The notes under the pieces: model-generated
Database searches by the model: none
The model's input: only the letters and a program-made list of their open reading frames with translations
Told to the model about the DNA's origin: nothing
Shown: positions 15,774-24,912 of the stretch, one piece after another
Layout of the letters: each line of letters starts with the position of its first letter
Position numbering within the stretch: position 1 is the stretch's first letter
Translations under genes and position numbers: made by a program
Assembly (NCBI GenBank): GCA_944322355.1
Contig: CALUOT010000022.1
Coordinates: forward strand, 1-41,970
Direction: 5' to 3'
Source of the DNA: an uncultured Bacteroides sp.
GTDB taxonomy: Bacteria; Bacteroidota; Bacteroidia; Bacteroidales; Bacteroidaceae
Length of the DNA: 41,970 bases

Positions 15774-16658
15774 CTACTGGATTTGAGTCACTTCGTCGAC
15801 AGAAAGGCCAGTGGCCTGCGCTATCATTTCTATCGAAAGCCCCATGGATTTCAAGTTGAGAGCAATAGCCAAGGCTTTCTCTTTTTGCCCTTCCTTTCTT
15901 CCCTCGGCACGACCCTCGGCAAGTCCTTCTTCTTTGGCTGTGGATAACACATCATTCTGAATCATGATGGCATTGATATGCTCGTCATACGCATGACGTT
16001 CCTCGGGAGACATGTCATAATAACGCAACTTCTCACGCGCTTCCAACAGCCCGGGAGCGGTGGTGTCCGGATCGATAGTACCCGTCTTGAGGTATTGGAT
16101 CCATTCTTCCAAAGGCGTCTTGGCTACCTGATTGAATTCATTGACCCGTATCAGGTAATATTCGGGAAATACCTCTCCGGGCAACTTCTGCACAATGGCT
16201 CCTTCTTCCTTGGCCGTAATCAGCAGCTCATCGTTCGTATGGACACCGATGAAACGGTTCTGCCCATGATATAAGTAGTCATTGCCTTTACCCAAATCGA
16301 AGTAGAGGATGCTGATGGAATAAACCTTTTTCACTTGTTGGTAGGTTTCGCCCAAGAAGATGTGCTCGGTGATGGCCTTGGCCGTGTCGTATAAAATACG
16401 TTCCAGGTAGTATAGCTCACGGGTATTCTGCACTTCCACGATGATGATTTCCCCTTTGCTGTTTTTGGCCTTGATGTCTACCCGGTTGAACTTGTCGTCC
16501 TCCCGCTGCTGGTTTCCTTCGCTTTCCAATATCTCTATGATTTTCGTCTGGTCATTAAACAGTACGGTCAAGAGACCTTCCAGCACGCTGAAGTTGGCCT
16601 TGTCACGCAATAGGCGTTTGATGGCCCAGTCAAAACGAATGTAAACGTTGTTGTTCAT
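15774..16658 (-). CDS. Rpn family PD-(D/E)XK nuclease / putative transposase
   Basis: This 294-residue protein has the start RFDWAIKRLLRDKANFSVLEG typical of the PDDEXK_2/Rpn family, a core RVDIKAKNSKGEIIIVEVQN with the D...ExQ/K-type nuclease residues, and a C-terminal low-complexity tract (EGLAEGRAEGRKEGQKEK) before a short helical end. Rpn proteins promote RecA-independent recombination in E. coli and are DNA endonucleases; whether this one moves DNA is unknown. A similar gene is at 34168-35097. Upstream lies a 22-bp repeat array. No clear promoter box is seen near the start. Confidence 0.85.
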   Translation of the reverse strand: MNNNVYIRFDWAIKRLLRDKANFSVLEGLLTVLFNDQTKIIEILESEGNQQREDDKFNRVDIKAKNSKGEIIIVEVQNTRELYYLERILYDTAKAITEHIFLGETYQQVKKVYSISILYFDLGKGNDYLYHGQNRFIGVHTNDELLITAKEEGAIVQKLPGEVFPEYYLIRVNEFNQVAKTPLEEWIQYLKTGTIDPDTTAPGLLEAREKLRYYDMSPEERHAYDEHINAIMIQNDVLSTAKEEGLAEGRAEGRKEGQKEKALAIALNLKSMGLSIEMIAQATGLSVDEVTQIQ

Positions 16659-17320
16659 TTTGATATCTTATTTACGGATTCAGAATGTATGCAAAATAAA
16701 CATTTTATTTCGAGAATGGCAAACATTAGGCAGGCTATTTAGGTACGCAAGCAACGGCAACCTCTTTCCTTTCAAAAAGTCACAAATCAGTCCATTTTTA
16801 CTAACACTGCTATTTTTTCATTCCTGAAAAATAGACGTTAAAGACTGCAAAAAACAGGCTCCCGATGCGTCACATACGATGTTTTCAGTCAAAACATTGC
16901 TTCTTCCGGGGCAAAACATTGCTTCTTCCATGGGTAAATAAGCAACCTTCCACGGGTAATTAAGCAACTATCCATGGGTAGTTAAGCGGTTTTTGAGGGT
17001 AAATTTGTCAAGATTCAGAAAGAAATGCGAGGATTTCGGGCTTCTACAGGCCGTTTTTCGCTCTATTTCGCGTGTTTTCAAATGTTAAATTTCGGCTTAT
17101 TCCATTGGTAATGAGGAATAAATGGCGCTTTTTCTTCGCTTGAAATCTACCGGGACGTACTTCGGTCGGAAATACGCGATTCTCAGCGACCAGGAAAGTC
17201 AATGTGTCAGAATGACAGAGGGACGAGGCAACAAACATTGAATAGAAATATCGAGTATACAGTCGGGAAGAACGCAGTCTGTGTTGTCTGCGTTCCCCTG
17301 ACCGATATTGTATTCCTCAT
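16659..17320. other. Non-coding stretch between Rpn gene and tricorn-like gene
   Basis: About 660 bp without a credible gene. It holds an AT-rich hairpin (CTATTTTT/AAAAATAG near 16811-16835), the 22-bp array at 16882-16991, a small palindrome TGTCAGAATGACA near 17202-17214, and an imperfect GC-rich hairpin (17262-17304) past the tricorn gene that lacks a T run. A 64-codon frame at 17044-17238 shows no protein-like character. Confidence 0.6.
16882..16991. repeat. Five 22-bp degenerate tandem units
   Basis: Units at 16882, 16904, 16926, 16948 and 16970, each 22 bp. They grade from TTTTCAGTCAAAACATTGCTTC to TTCCATGGGTAAATAAGCAACC and ATCCATGGGTAGTTAAGCGG. The first unit matches the unit type of the 4107-4160 array. 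No spacers. It lies about 220 bp upstream of the Rpn start (minus strand). Confidence 0.75.
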
Positions 17321-20300
17321 TTATTGGTCGATTTCTTTCAACAGTTCTTCTACGGCTGTTTTCAGTTGAGTATCTTCTCCTTTGACAATGGTTTCGGGAG
17401 CATTCAGCACGAAGATATCCGGTTCCAGTTGGGAATTCTCCAGATAACTTCCATCAGCTAAACGATAACCGACAATGGGGATACCGAACACCAAACTCCT
17501 GTCTTGCAACGTCTCCCACGATACACTGGTCATGGTACCCGGAACAGGAGCACCTACTAATTTGCCCAAATTGCGGTGCCGGTATACCCAAGGCGTGCCG
17601 TGAGCATTGGAGTAGTTAGCTTCGCATTGCAACATGATGCTGGGTTTATTCCACCGCCGACTGGGCATATCGCAGGCTTCGCGTCCACGCACTACTTGGG
17701 TGAAATATTTCTGCCCGCTGAACAATACTTCAATGTCTTCGTGCAAACGTCCTCCACCGTTAAAACGGGTATCGATAACAATGCCTTCACATCGGTTGTA
17801 CTTACCCAAGATGTCTGAATAGATATCGCGAAAGCTTCCATCGTCCATGGATTCAATGTGTACATAACCCAATCTTCCGTTCGACCAACGAGTTACGTCG
17901 GCTGCACGTTGTTTCACCCAACGGCGATAGAGCAAATCGCTGAATGCTCCAGGAGAGATAGGTTTCACCACTTCGTCCCAACGTTGTCCTGTAGAAGGGC
18001 TATAAAAAGATACTAATGTTTTTCGTCCTTCTTTTCCGTTCAGCAACTGACTGATATCAGTCTGTGCATCCAGTATCTGCCCATCTATTTTTTCGATGCG
18101 GTCTCCTGCCTTTACTTTCGACCGTGCCGTGTCAAAGGGACCTTTCTCTACTACTTCGTCTATCAGCAGTCCGTCGCCCGAGTCTGTCCAACTGTACAAT
18201 AAACCCAGATTGGCTGTAGTTTCGGTAGGAACCGGTGCATAATAGCGTCCTCCGGTGTGCGACACGTTCAGTTCGCCTAACCATTCGCTCAACAATTCGG
18301 CAAAGTCGTAATTGTTGTTGATGTGGGGGAGGAACTTGCGGTAGGCTTCTGTCATTTTCTCCCAATCCACTCCATGCATACTTTCAGTGTAGAAACGCTT
18401 TTTCTCCTGTTTGTACACGTGTTCGAACAGGTAAGCACGTTCGTCGGCCAAATTCATTTTCATTTCCGCCCGGTAGGTAATAGGCTCCAGTTTGTCACTC
18501 TTGATGTCCAACTTTTGCATGCTTTGTCCGCTCAAGATGAAAAGATGGTCGCCTTTCATATCCATAACAAGCGAAGCCCATCCGGCATCCATCTTTTTTA
18601 GCAGACTGGTTTCGTGCTTACGTAAGTCCATTTTCCAGAGGTCAAATCCTTGTTCGAAGGCCGAGAGGTAGTAGAGACTTTCCCCGTCATTCGAGAGGAT
18701 GGCTTCACCCAAGTTGGAGGAATTAGGCGTAAGGCGGACAATACGGTCTTCGATATTATCCAGTTCCACCCCGATATCTTTCACTTCCTTCTCTTCTTCC
18801 TTTTCATCTTCTTTCAAGAGTTCATAGTCCTCCTTACTGAGGCGGAACTTATCGTAAGCATCCTGATTGAGGAACACCAACATGACATCCTCAAGTGAAC
18901 CCCACGAAGCATGGTTGCGCATACCGTAGCGTTCGCTTTTGAAAAGGATGGCATTACCATCCATCGACCAACGGGGAGACGAACTGAAGTAACCACTTTG
19001 AGTCAGGTTAACGATGGCTCCTTGTCCGTCAGCATTCACCAAGCCTATATCAGTATAAGGGTCGTGTCCGTTGCCGATAAAAGTAAGGGCAAACCATTTT
19101 CCGTCGGGCGACCATTGGTAACTGAAACCTCCTGCTGTGCTATACCACGTAGAACCATCTGTAATTTGTCTGACTTTTTTTGTCTGTAGATTGACTACCA
19201 TCAGTTTACGCCGGTCTTCAATGAAAGCCAACTCTTTCCCATCCGGCGAAAAACGGGGCAAAGTGCGTTCTACCTTGGTGGAAGGGAGCAGTATTTCTTC
19301 CTCAATTAGGGTCGCATTAGGAAAGTTCGGCTCTTCTTTACGAACTATCTTCGCCAAATAAAGTTGCCAATTACCGTTCCGTTCGCTGGCATAGGCCAAA
19401 GTGCGATTATCAGGGGCAAAGCATACATCGTCCTCTGCCGCTACGGTGTGGGTAATCTGCTTGGTCGTAGCATAATCCGAGGATGTGACAAAGACTTCGC
19501 CACGGAGAGTGAAGGCCACCTGCTCGCCGTCATTCGATACCACGGCTGAAGTAGCACCACTACTGAACTTCAAATGCTGAATGTCTTCCTCTTCGTCCGT
19601 AGTAAGGCTGATAGCCACTTTATTGGGTCTTCCATTGAGAGTCTGCGTATAAATTTCTCCATCATAAGTATAGCATAAAACGCCCTGTGCCTGCGAAAGG
19701 AATCGGACGGGGTGAGTCCGAAAGGAGGTGACAGCTTGTACATTTTGCGGATGGTTCAGTTCCATACACCACACGTTAAAACTCCCTTGGTTTCGCTCAC
19801 TCAAAAAGTAGACTTCTTCTCCATTATCCGTAGGGATAGGATTACGGTCTTCACCACCATGTTGTGTCAAGTTAGTGTGACTACCCGTAGTCGGATCATA
19901 CAGCCAAATATCGCGTGTGATGGATGAAGTGTGATGTTTACGCCATTCGTCTTCGAAACCTTTCCGGTCTTGATAGAGGAAGGCACCATTTCTGCCGGGT
20001 ACGAAGGCAACCATTTCTGCCGGAGTGGCCAATATTTGTTCTGTTCGTCCGCCTTCAGTAGGCACAGCATAAAGTTAGGTCATGGCATTGGTAGGGAAAA
20101 GAGCACTCGAAGCAGGATCTTGCAAGGCAGCATTAAAATAAACTTTCTTTCCATCGGGCGAGAAAGTGGTAGGTACTTCAGAGGTTGAATGAAAAGTCAG
20201 CCGACGGGCATTTCCTCCTTGAGCTGACATGATAAACACATCCATGCTTCCATTACGGTCGCTGGCAAATGCAATTTCCTTCCCATCGGGCGACCATACG

Positions 20301-20503
20301 GGGGATGATTCGTAAGAAGGCTGTGAAGTCAGCCGCAAAGCTTCTCCTCCCTGTACATTCACTTTATAAATATCTCCCTTATAACAAAACGCAATTTCTT
20401 TTCCATTGGGTGAGATACGTACATCGCGCATCCACAATGGATTTCCTGCCCAAGCCACTACATTGACTAAGCCTACAAACAAATAGCAAAGAACTTTTCT
20501 CAT
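17321..20503 (-). pseudogene. Tricorn-like S41 protease interrupted by an in-frame TAA
   Basis: From the ATG at 20503 (MRKVLCYLFVGLVNVVAWAG, signal peptide) the frame reads a TolB/PD40-type beta-propeller start, then meets TAA at 20077-20075 (codon 143). The same frame continues with LYAVPTEGGRTEQI to a natural stop at 17321. Restored, the protein would be about 1060 residues: propeller repeats (SPDGKEIAF, WSPDGKWFA), a PDZ domain (GLLIDEVVEKGPF, KAGDRIEKIDGQ) and a C-terminal S41 domain with VIDTRFNGGG and VPGTMTSVSWE. This is the tricorn protease layout. A single C-to-T change (CAA to TAA) would explain it. It may be a recent pseudogene, a sequencing error, or read through; the downstream part alone lacks a signal peptide. 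Confidence 0.75.
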
Positions 20504-20536
20504 AGAAAATTGTGGGTTATTGATTGTTTCTTGAAA

Positions 20537-20544
20537 CAAAGATA
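20537..20544 (-). promoter_or_regulatory. -7 promoter element of the tricorn-like gene
   Basis: TATCTTTG on the minus strand, 33 bp before the ATG at 20503. It overlaps the alternative start at 20539, so that start is rejected. No clear -33 box. Confidence 0.5.
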
Positions 20545-20582
20545 GAAAAATGAAGATAATATTAGAAAAAAATGGGCGAATA

Positions 20583-20614
20583 TTTGGAGACTATTTCAAA
20601 AATATCTATCTTTG
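20583..20614 (+). promoter_or_regulatory. Promoter of tRNA-Gln
   Basis: TTTG (20583-20586), 20-bp spacer, TATCTTTG (20607-20614). The expected start near 20621 lies 25 bp before the tRNA. Confidence 0.75.
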
Positions 20615-20645
20615 CCCCGCTTTTTAACAGAAAGCACCTGAAGTT

Positions 20646-20716
20646 TGGACTATGGTGTAATGGTAGCACAACAGGTTTTGGTTCTGTTTGTCCAGGTTCG
20701 AATCCTGGTAGTCCAA
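20646..20716 (+). tRNA. tRNA-Gln (anticodon TTG)
   Basis: A 71-nt cloverleaf. Acceptor arms TGGACTA and TAGTCCA pair over seven bases with discriminator A at 20716. The D arm follows; the anticodon stem ACAGG/TCTGT encloses the loop TTTTGGT with anticodon TTG (codon CAA). The T arm contains GGTTCGAATCC. CCA is not encoded. It has its own promoter and terminator, so it is a monocistronic tRNA gene. Confidence 0.95.
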
Positions 20717-20725
20717 CAGTAAAAC

Positions 20726-20763
20726 GATCTTGAAAGTACGAATCTTTCAAGATCCGTTTTTTT
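20726..20763 (+). terminator. Rho-independent terminator after tRNA-Gln
   Basis: GATCTTGAAAG (20726-20736) pairs perfectly with CTTTCAAGATC (20744-20754), 7-nt loop, followed by CG and seven T. Confidence 0.9.
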
Positions 20764-20803
20764 AATATTAGTATGCTTTCTCCACCAACTAAGAAATTAT
20801 CAT

Positions 20804-20811
20804 TATATTTG
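20804..20811 (+). promoter_or_regulatory. -7 promoter element of the cupin gene
   Basis: TATATTTG 33 bp before the ATG at 20845. The matching -33 region is only TTTC-like, so the promoter is moderately supported. Start codons upstream of 20804 are excluded. Confidence 0.5.
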
Positions 20812-20844
20812 TGCAACGAACATAACCTCAAAAACCAAAAGGAT

Positions 20845-21189
20845 ATGAACAAGCAAAGCAAAACATTCTTGTATGAACAGGAAATGAAATGGGCCCCGGC
20901 AGGAAAAGGAGCCGTTCGCCAAATCGTAGGATATAACGAACAAATCATGATGGTCAAAGTAAAATTTGAAAAAGGAGCTATAGGCTCTCCACATCGACAT
21001 CTGCATACACAAGTGACTTATGTAGCCAGTGGTACTTTCGAATTTACCATCGGTGATGAGAAGAAGATCGTCAAAACAGGCGACTCGCTTTACATGGCAC
21101 CAGACGTAGAGCATGGTTGTGTATGTCTCGAAGCCGGATTGCTCATCGATTGTTTCAGTCCTTATCGGGAAGATTTCCTAAAACTTTAA
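20845..21189 (+). CDS. Single-domain cupin, KdgF-like
   Basis: This 114-residue protein has a complete small cupin barrel. Motif 1 includes GAIGSPHRHLHTQVTYVASG with three candidate metal-binding His, and motif 2 is GDSLYMAPDVEHGCVCLE with another. It ends LIDCFSPYREDFLKL. The pattern strongly resembles KdgF, which linearises unsaturated uronates in pectin and alginate breakdown. No uronate pathway genes lie beside it, so a general sugar or metabolite binding cupin is also possible. The start at 20845 follows the promoter element; the longer frame from 20773 overlaps it. The 3' end overlaps the convergent HhH gene by 12 bp. Confidence 0.85.
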   Translation: MNKQSKTFLYEQEMKWAPAGKGAVRQIVGYNEQIMMVKVKFEKGAIGSPHRHLHTQVTYVASGTFEFTIGDEKKIVKTGDSLYMAPDVEHGCVCLEAGLLIDCFSPYREDFLKL

Positions 21190-23190
21190 CCGGACTTGTA
21201 ATTGCAAATCGGTCTTTTTGTTACCTCGTATCAAGTCATTGCCCGAACTGATTTCGTCTCTATCTTGATAGATGGTTTGACCGAATTTAGCCAAAAGCAT
21301 CAACCAATCTCGAAAATCATAACGCAAATGTGCTGAAAACCGAAAGCCCCGACCGTTGAAAGAAGGTGTATAAAAAGTGTAAAGCAAACCTTTCTCGTAG
21401 GCATACACACGCGAATCATAATCATCGGTGTGGAAATAAGTACCCTGCACCGTGGCCGAAAAAGGTGCATTGGGCCATTGCACACCACACATCTGAGTTA
21501 TCAGCCAACCTTGACTGGCATACGAATGGGCAGGTTGGCTGAAATGATTGTAGTCAAACGTAGTGCGTAAAGTCCAACTTCCTTGTTGATAGTTCAACCG
21601 ATAACGCACTTTATGATGATGGATAGGCAAAGTCAACTCACCGCCAGTACCTGTCACATCCCTCTCCTTCCGTTTATAGCGATAGTTGGCATACATCGAC
21701 CAATAATCATTAGGCATAAAAGTAACCTGAAACATACCGTCTATGCCTTGTGAAGGTTTGCTGATACGATATCTCCACCAAGGAAACGAAAAGAAATCCA
21801 CCGAACCGAAGAATTTCCAACGTGCGAATGGCGTCACTTCGGTCGCTACATACCACCCGTTTTCATTTTGTGGCGTACTCCCCTCCCCAAACGAATGGGC
21901 AAAGAAAGCCCAATAATCATACGAATAGAAACGATGAATAAGCATCAGTTTGTAGTCGGGACTGAACTGATAGCGCAACTGGTTAAGCAAGGCATAACCT
22001 TCCTTACCTTTGGCGGCCTCCCCTACCCACGCAAATTTGCCTAACCGATATTTATAGTCAATACTCACATTATAGAAACGGTTTCCACGCAAGTTGTAGC
22101 GGGCATACTCCCTGAGCAACGGCTCGTAAGGATGATTAAAGAAATAGTAGATGCCCGTTGCTCCCACCTTTAGCCGGTTATTGTCGAACGAAACATTTCC
22201 TCCTGCCACTTGCATGACCAAAGCATGACGTTTATCCACTTCACTCTCAGTCCGGTGCAAGCCTGTCTTGTAGATAGAAGTAATTTCCCCATCCTTCACC
22301 ACCCCATCCAAATTACGGTGAGAATAGAAAGCCGACACTTGCCATCGGGTGGCTGGTTGCACCGTGACCCCTACCCCACGAAAATAATTATATTCGTCCG
22401 AAGAGCTATGCTTCCGAAAACCTTCCGCCCGATAGGAAGCGGTAGAGAGAGAAAAGGTTTTGCCCAAGCCGAAGCTATTACCCAGTACCAAACCTTGCCC
22501 GAAACTGGCCTTATAATTTCCCAAAGCCAAAGTCTGTACCCTACCCCACCCTTTCAACAACAGATAGTAAGCATAATGGTCATATCCCTTCCGGTTGTGC
22601 AGTGCGAAAAAAGGTTCACCGGCATCCTTTTCGCCTGTGACACCTGCCTGAATACGCTCGCCATAACGAAACTGATAACGTAAGGAATGGTAAAGCGAAG
22701 GCCCTAGATAGTCTTTCTCATAACCCTTGCGAGCATAGAAAGGTACATCAAAACGAGTCAGCATTTCATGCTTGCCATATTTCCATAGCCTCCTCCAAGA
22801 AAAGGCTTGGTCACGCTTTGGCGAAGGCCTTGCCTCAACGAAAGGAAGTAAACGTTCGATGGTTTGCTTGTCCATCTCTTCCACCAACTGCAACTCGTAT
22901 ACGGTCTGCATATCGCCATGTATATAAATATAGGCCAACAGATTTTCTATCTGCAAATCCGATAGAAAAGGAAACATTTCCAACTGCTCGCGGGTGGCAG
23001 TATTCAAATTGAGCTTCTCGTGCAGCCGATAAGAAAGCTCCTCCAATTCATCTTCCCAATCGGCCGTTTCGGTTTCTGTGGCCAATTGTTCCAAATTTTC
23101 TTCCCACAACCACCCATAGGCATTCTGGGCTTTCAGCATGGAAGTCACGCACAATGCGCTTATCAAAATGCCTATTTTCACCTTTATCAT
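21178..23190 (-). CDS. Helix-hairpin-helix protein fused to an outer-membrane barrel-like region
   Basis: This 670-residue protein has a signal peptide (MIKVKIGILISALCVTSMLKAQ), an acidic linker, then two ComEA/RuvA-like helix-hairpin-helix units: LNLNTATREQLEMFPFLSD and MQTVYELQLVEEMDKQTIER. The remainder (about residues 140-670) is rich in alternating aromatic/polar strands such as HSLRYQFRYGERIQAGVTG and ends in DLQLQVRLKF with a terminal Phe, as outer-membrane beta-barrels do. Function is unknown; HhH modules usually bind DNA backbones. A role in DNA handling at the cell surface is only inference. Divergent from the DUF4294 gene. Confidence 0.8.
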   Translation of the reverse strand: MIKVKIGILISALCVTSMLKAQNAYGWLWEENLEQLATETETADWEDELEELSYRLHEKLNLNTATREQLEMFPFLSDLQIENLLAYIYIHGDMQTVYELQLVEEMDKQTIERLLPFVEARPSPKRDQAFSWRRLWKYGKHEMLTRFDVPFYARKGYEKDYLGPSLYHSLRYQFRYGERIQAGVTGEKDAGEPFFALHNRKGYDHYAYYLLLKGWGRVQTLALGNYKASFGQGLVLGNSFGLGKTFSLSTASYRAEGFRKHSSSDEYNYFRGVGVTVQPATRWQVSAFYSHRNLDGVVKDGEITSIYKTGLHRTESEVDKRHALVMQVAGGNVSFDNNRLKVGATGIYYFFNHPYEPLLREYARYNLRGNRFYNVSIDYKYRLGKFAWVGEAAKGKEGYALLNQLRYQFSPDYKLMLIHRFYSYDYWAFFAHSFGEGSTPQNENGWYVATEVTPFARWKFFGSVDFFSFPWWRYRISKPSQGIDGMFQVTFMPNDYWSMYANYRYKRKERDVTGTGGELTLPIHHHKVRYRLNYQQGSWTLRTTFDYNHFSQPAHSYASQGWLITQMCGVQWPNAPFSATVQGTYFHTDDYDSRVYAYEKGLLYTFYTPSFNGRGFRFSAHLRYDFRDWLMLLAKFGQTIYQDRDEISSGNDLIRGNKKTDLQLQVRLKF

Positions 23191-23300
23191 CCGAATTATC
23201 GTATATTTATTTTTGTTTACCAGGCCGCTAAGTTACCTTAAATAAGTTAACGACACAAGGAAAAGCCCCAGATAGCTAAGACTTTTTTCACAGAATGATG

Positions 23301-23308
23301 TACTTTTG
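23301..23308 (+). promoter_or_regulatory. -7 element abutting the DUF4294 start codon
   Basis: TACTTTTG ends only 4 bp before the ATG at 23313, so transcription should start on or next to the ATG. No TTTG box at the expected spacing. This rules out the in-frame ATG at 23295. Confidence 0.5.
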
Positions 23309-23312
23309 CGGC

Positions 23313-23927
23313 ATGAAAGTAAGGTATAATCGGATTATAATTATCACTTTGTTGTGTTTGAGTGTCTGTGTCGCACACGCGCAGCAAAAGCGTACATCTA
23401 CTGATCCTAACCGTAAAGTGTACCTCACTCCCATGTGTATTTATGAAGGCGACACCATCCCCTACGTCAGACTACGAACGGTTTACATCTTCAAACCGCT
23501 GAAGTTTAAGAATAAACGCCAACAGAGACAGTATAACAAACTGGTTCGCGATGTCAAGAAAGTGCTTCCGCTGGCCAACGAAGTGAACCGCATCGTCATC
23601 GAGACTTACGAATACTTGCAAACTCTTCCTCCCGACGAAAGGCAGAAACACTTGAAGCGAGTGGAAAAAGGACTGAAAGAACAATATATGCCTCGGATGA
23701 AGAAACTCACTTTTTCACAAGGCAAGCTGTTAATAAAGTTGGTGGACAGGCAAAGCAATTCTACGGGCTATGAACTGGTGAAAGCTTTCCTGGGTCCTTT
23801 CCGTGCTGGCTTTTATCAGACTTTTGCTGCTCTTTTCGGTGCCAGCCTGAAGAAGGAATACGATCCCGAAGGCGACGACGCCTTAACCGAACGGGTCATT
23901 CTCCTGGTGCAAAGCGGTCAATTGTAA
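23313..23927 (+). CDS. DUF4294 protein
   Basis: The product is 204 residues from MKVRYN. A signal peptide (IIIITLLCLSVCVAHAQ) is followed by GDTIPYVRLRTVYIF and a helical, strongly basic region (KNKRQQRQYNKLVRDVKKVLPLANE), which is typical of DUF4294 in Bacteroidota. Function unknown; the protein is expected outside the inner membrane. The mRNA may be leaderless because the -7 promoter box nearly touches the start codon. It is convergent with the TrmH-like gene, with 8 bp between stop codons. Confidence 0.85.
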   Translation: MKVRYNRIIIITLLCLSVCVAHAQQKRTSTDPNRKVYLTPMCIYEGDTIPYVRLRTVYIFKPLKFKNKRQQRQYNKLVRDVKKVLPLANEVNRIVIETYEYLQTLPPDERQKHLKRVEKGLKEQYMPRMKKLTFSQGKLLIKLVDRQSNSTGYELVKAFLGPFRAGFYQTFAALFGASLKKEYDPEGDDALTERVILLVQSGQL

Positions 23928-23935
23928 TTAGAATA

Positions 23936-24469
23936 TCACTTCAGCTTCTTGAACAAATCCCAAATGACAATGCCCGCCGTGACCGATACATTCAAAGAGT
24001 GTTTAGTGCCATACTGGGGAATCTCAATGCAACCATCACTGTGCTCAATCACCTCCTGCTGAACCCCCTTCACTTCATTGCCCAACACCACCGCATAACG
24101 TTTATTCTTCTCTAATGTCAAGTCGTCCAGCATGATACTGTTCTCCGCCTGCTCTACCGAGAAAACCACATATCCCTCTTTCCTTAAGTTATTAACAACT
24201 TCTACTGCGTTATTCACATACTTCCAATCTACGGTGAATTCAGCTCCCAAAGCCGTCTTGTGCATCTCGGGATGGGGTGGAGTAGCCGTAATGCCACACA
24301 AGTAAATACACTCAATGCGAAAAGCATCGGACGTGCGAAATACCGAACCTATGTTATGCAGGCTACGGATATTGTCAAGTACCACAACCAGAGGAAGTTT
24401 CTCCGCCTGCTTGAACTCTTCCGCACTGATGCGGTTCAACTCGGTAATCTTCAATTTACGATGTTTCAT
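23936..24469 (-). CDS. TrmH/SpoU family RNA 2'-O-methyltransferase
   Basis: The product is 177 residues from the ATG at 24469. SPOUT signatures are all present: motif 1 VVLDNIRSLHNIGSVFRTSD, motif 2 YAVVLGNEVKGV, motif 3 EIPQYGTKHSLNVSVTAG. The family uses S-adenosylmethionine through a deep trefoil knot to methylate ribose 2'-OH in tRNA or rRNA. The short form (no substrate-binding N-terminal domain) resembles tRNA methylases such as TrmH/TrmL; the exact target cannot be told. The longer frame from 24496 overlaps the promoter box and is rejected. Confidence 0.9.
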   Translation of the reverse strand: MKHRKLKITELNRISAEEFKQAEKLPLVVVLDNIRSLHNIGSVFRTSDAFRIECIYLCGITATPPHPEMHKTALGAEFTVDWKYVNNAVEVVNNLRKEGYVVFSVEQAENSIMLDDLTLEKNKRYAVVLGNEVKGVQQEVIEHSDGCIEIPQYGTKHSLNVSVTAGIVIWDLFKKLK

Positions 24470-24473
24470 GGGG

Positions 24474-24481
24474 CAAAGATA
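24474..24481 (-). promoter_or_regulatory. -7 element abutting the TrmH-like start codon
   Basis: TATCTTTG on the minus strand ends 4 bp before the ATG at 24469. As at 23301, a start near the A of ATG would give a leaderless or nearly leaderless mRNA. Confidence 0.55.
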
Positions 24482-24912
24482 CGCCTTTCCGTTCACATAG
24501 CAGTGAATAAGCGTTGAAAACCTGTCAAAACTATCGGAAAAGAAAATGAAAACAAAAACTTGCCTATTTGGAAAAAACCGTTAAGTAAGCTACGTTATGA
24601 AGAATGCAAAAAAGTAAGCCACGAATTTCAAAGCCATCTTAAACATATTTTTCAGCCTTCCAAACAAGATTTATCACACCAAAGTTATTAACTTTGCAGC
24701 TTATCAACCGATTGTGAATGAAAAACAAGAAGGTACTTACAATCAAGAGTTAAACAGAGAAAAAGCCGTTTATAAAAGGACAAATAAAAACAAGCTGTAC
24801 ACTCATAACTTACTATGCAAATAAAACGCTTGTTTTTTGTCCACCATATCAACAGCCTATTATCAGCACCATAGGGATTTTTAAAAAAGAAAGAGAAATA
24901 AATAATTTAATT
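24482..24912. promoter_or_regulatory. Long leader region of nadA
   Basis: About 430 bp without a gene. It holds a -7 element TAACTTTG (24689-24696, plus strand), giving a nadA leader of about 210 nt. Within the leader are a possible 11-codon peptide (ATG 24718, starts MKNKKVL) and a weak hairpin AAAACAAGC/GCTTGTTTT (24787-24795 with 24828-24836) followed by more T. This could be an attenuator, but the loop is long and no regulator is known from the sequence. The AT-rich rest shows nothing else. Confidence 0.4.

Noticed and set aside
16882-16991. CRISPR array
   Set aside because: Contiguous 22-bp units without spacers.
20562-20957. 131-codon minus-strand frame containing GFEPGQTEPKPVVLPLHHS
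   Set aside because: It is the antisense of tRNA-Gln and flanking terminators, a familiar false protein created by tRNA genes.
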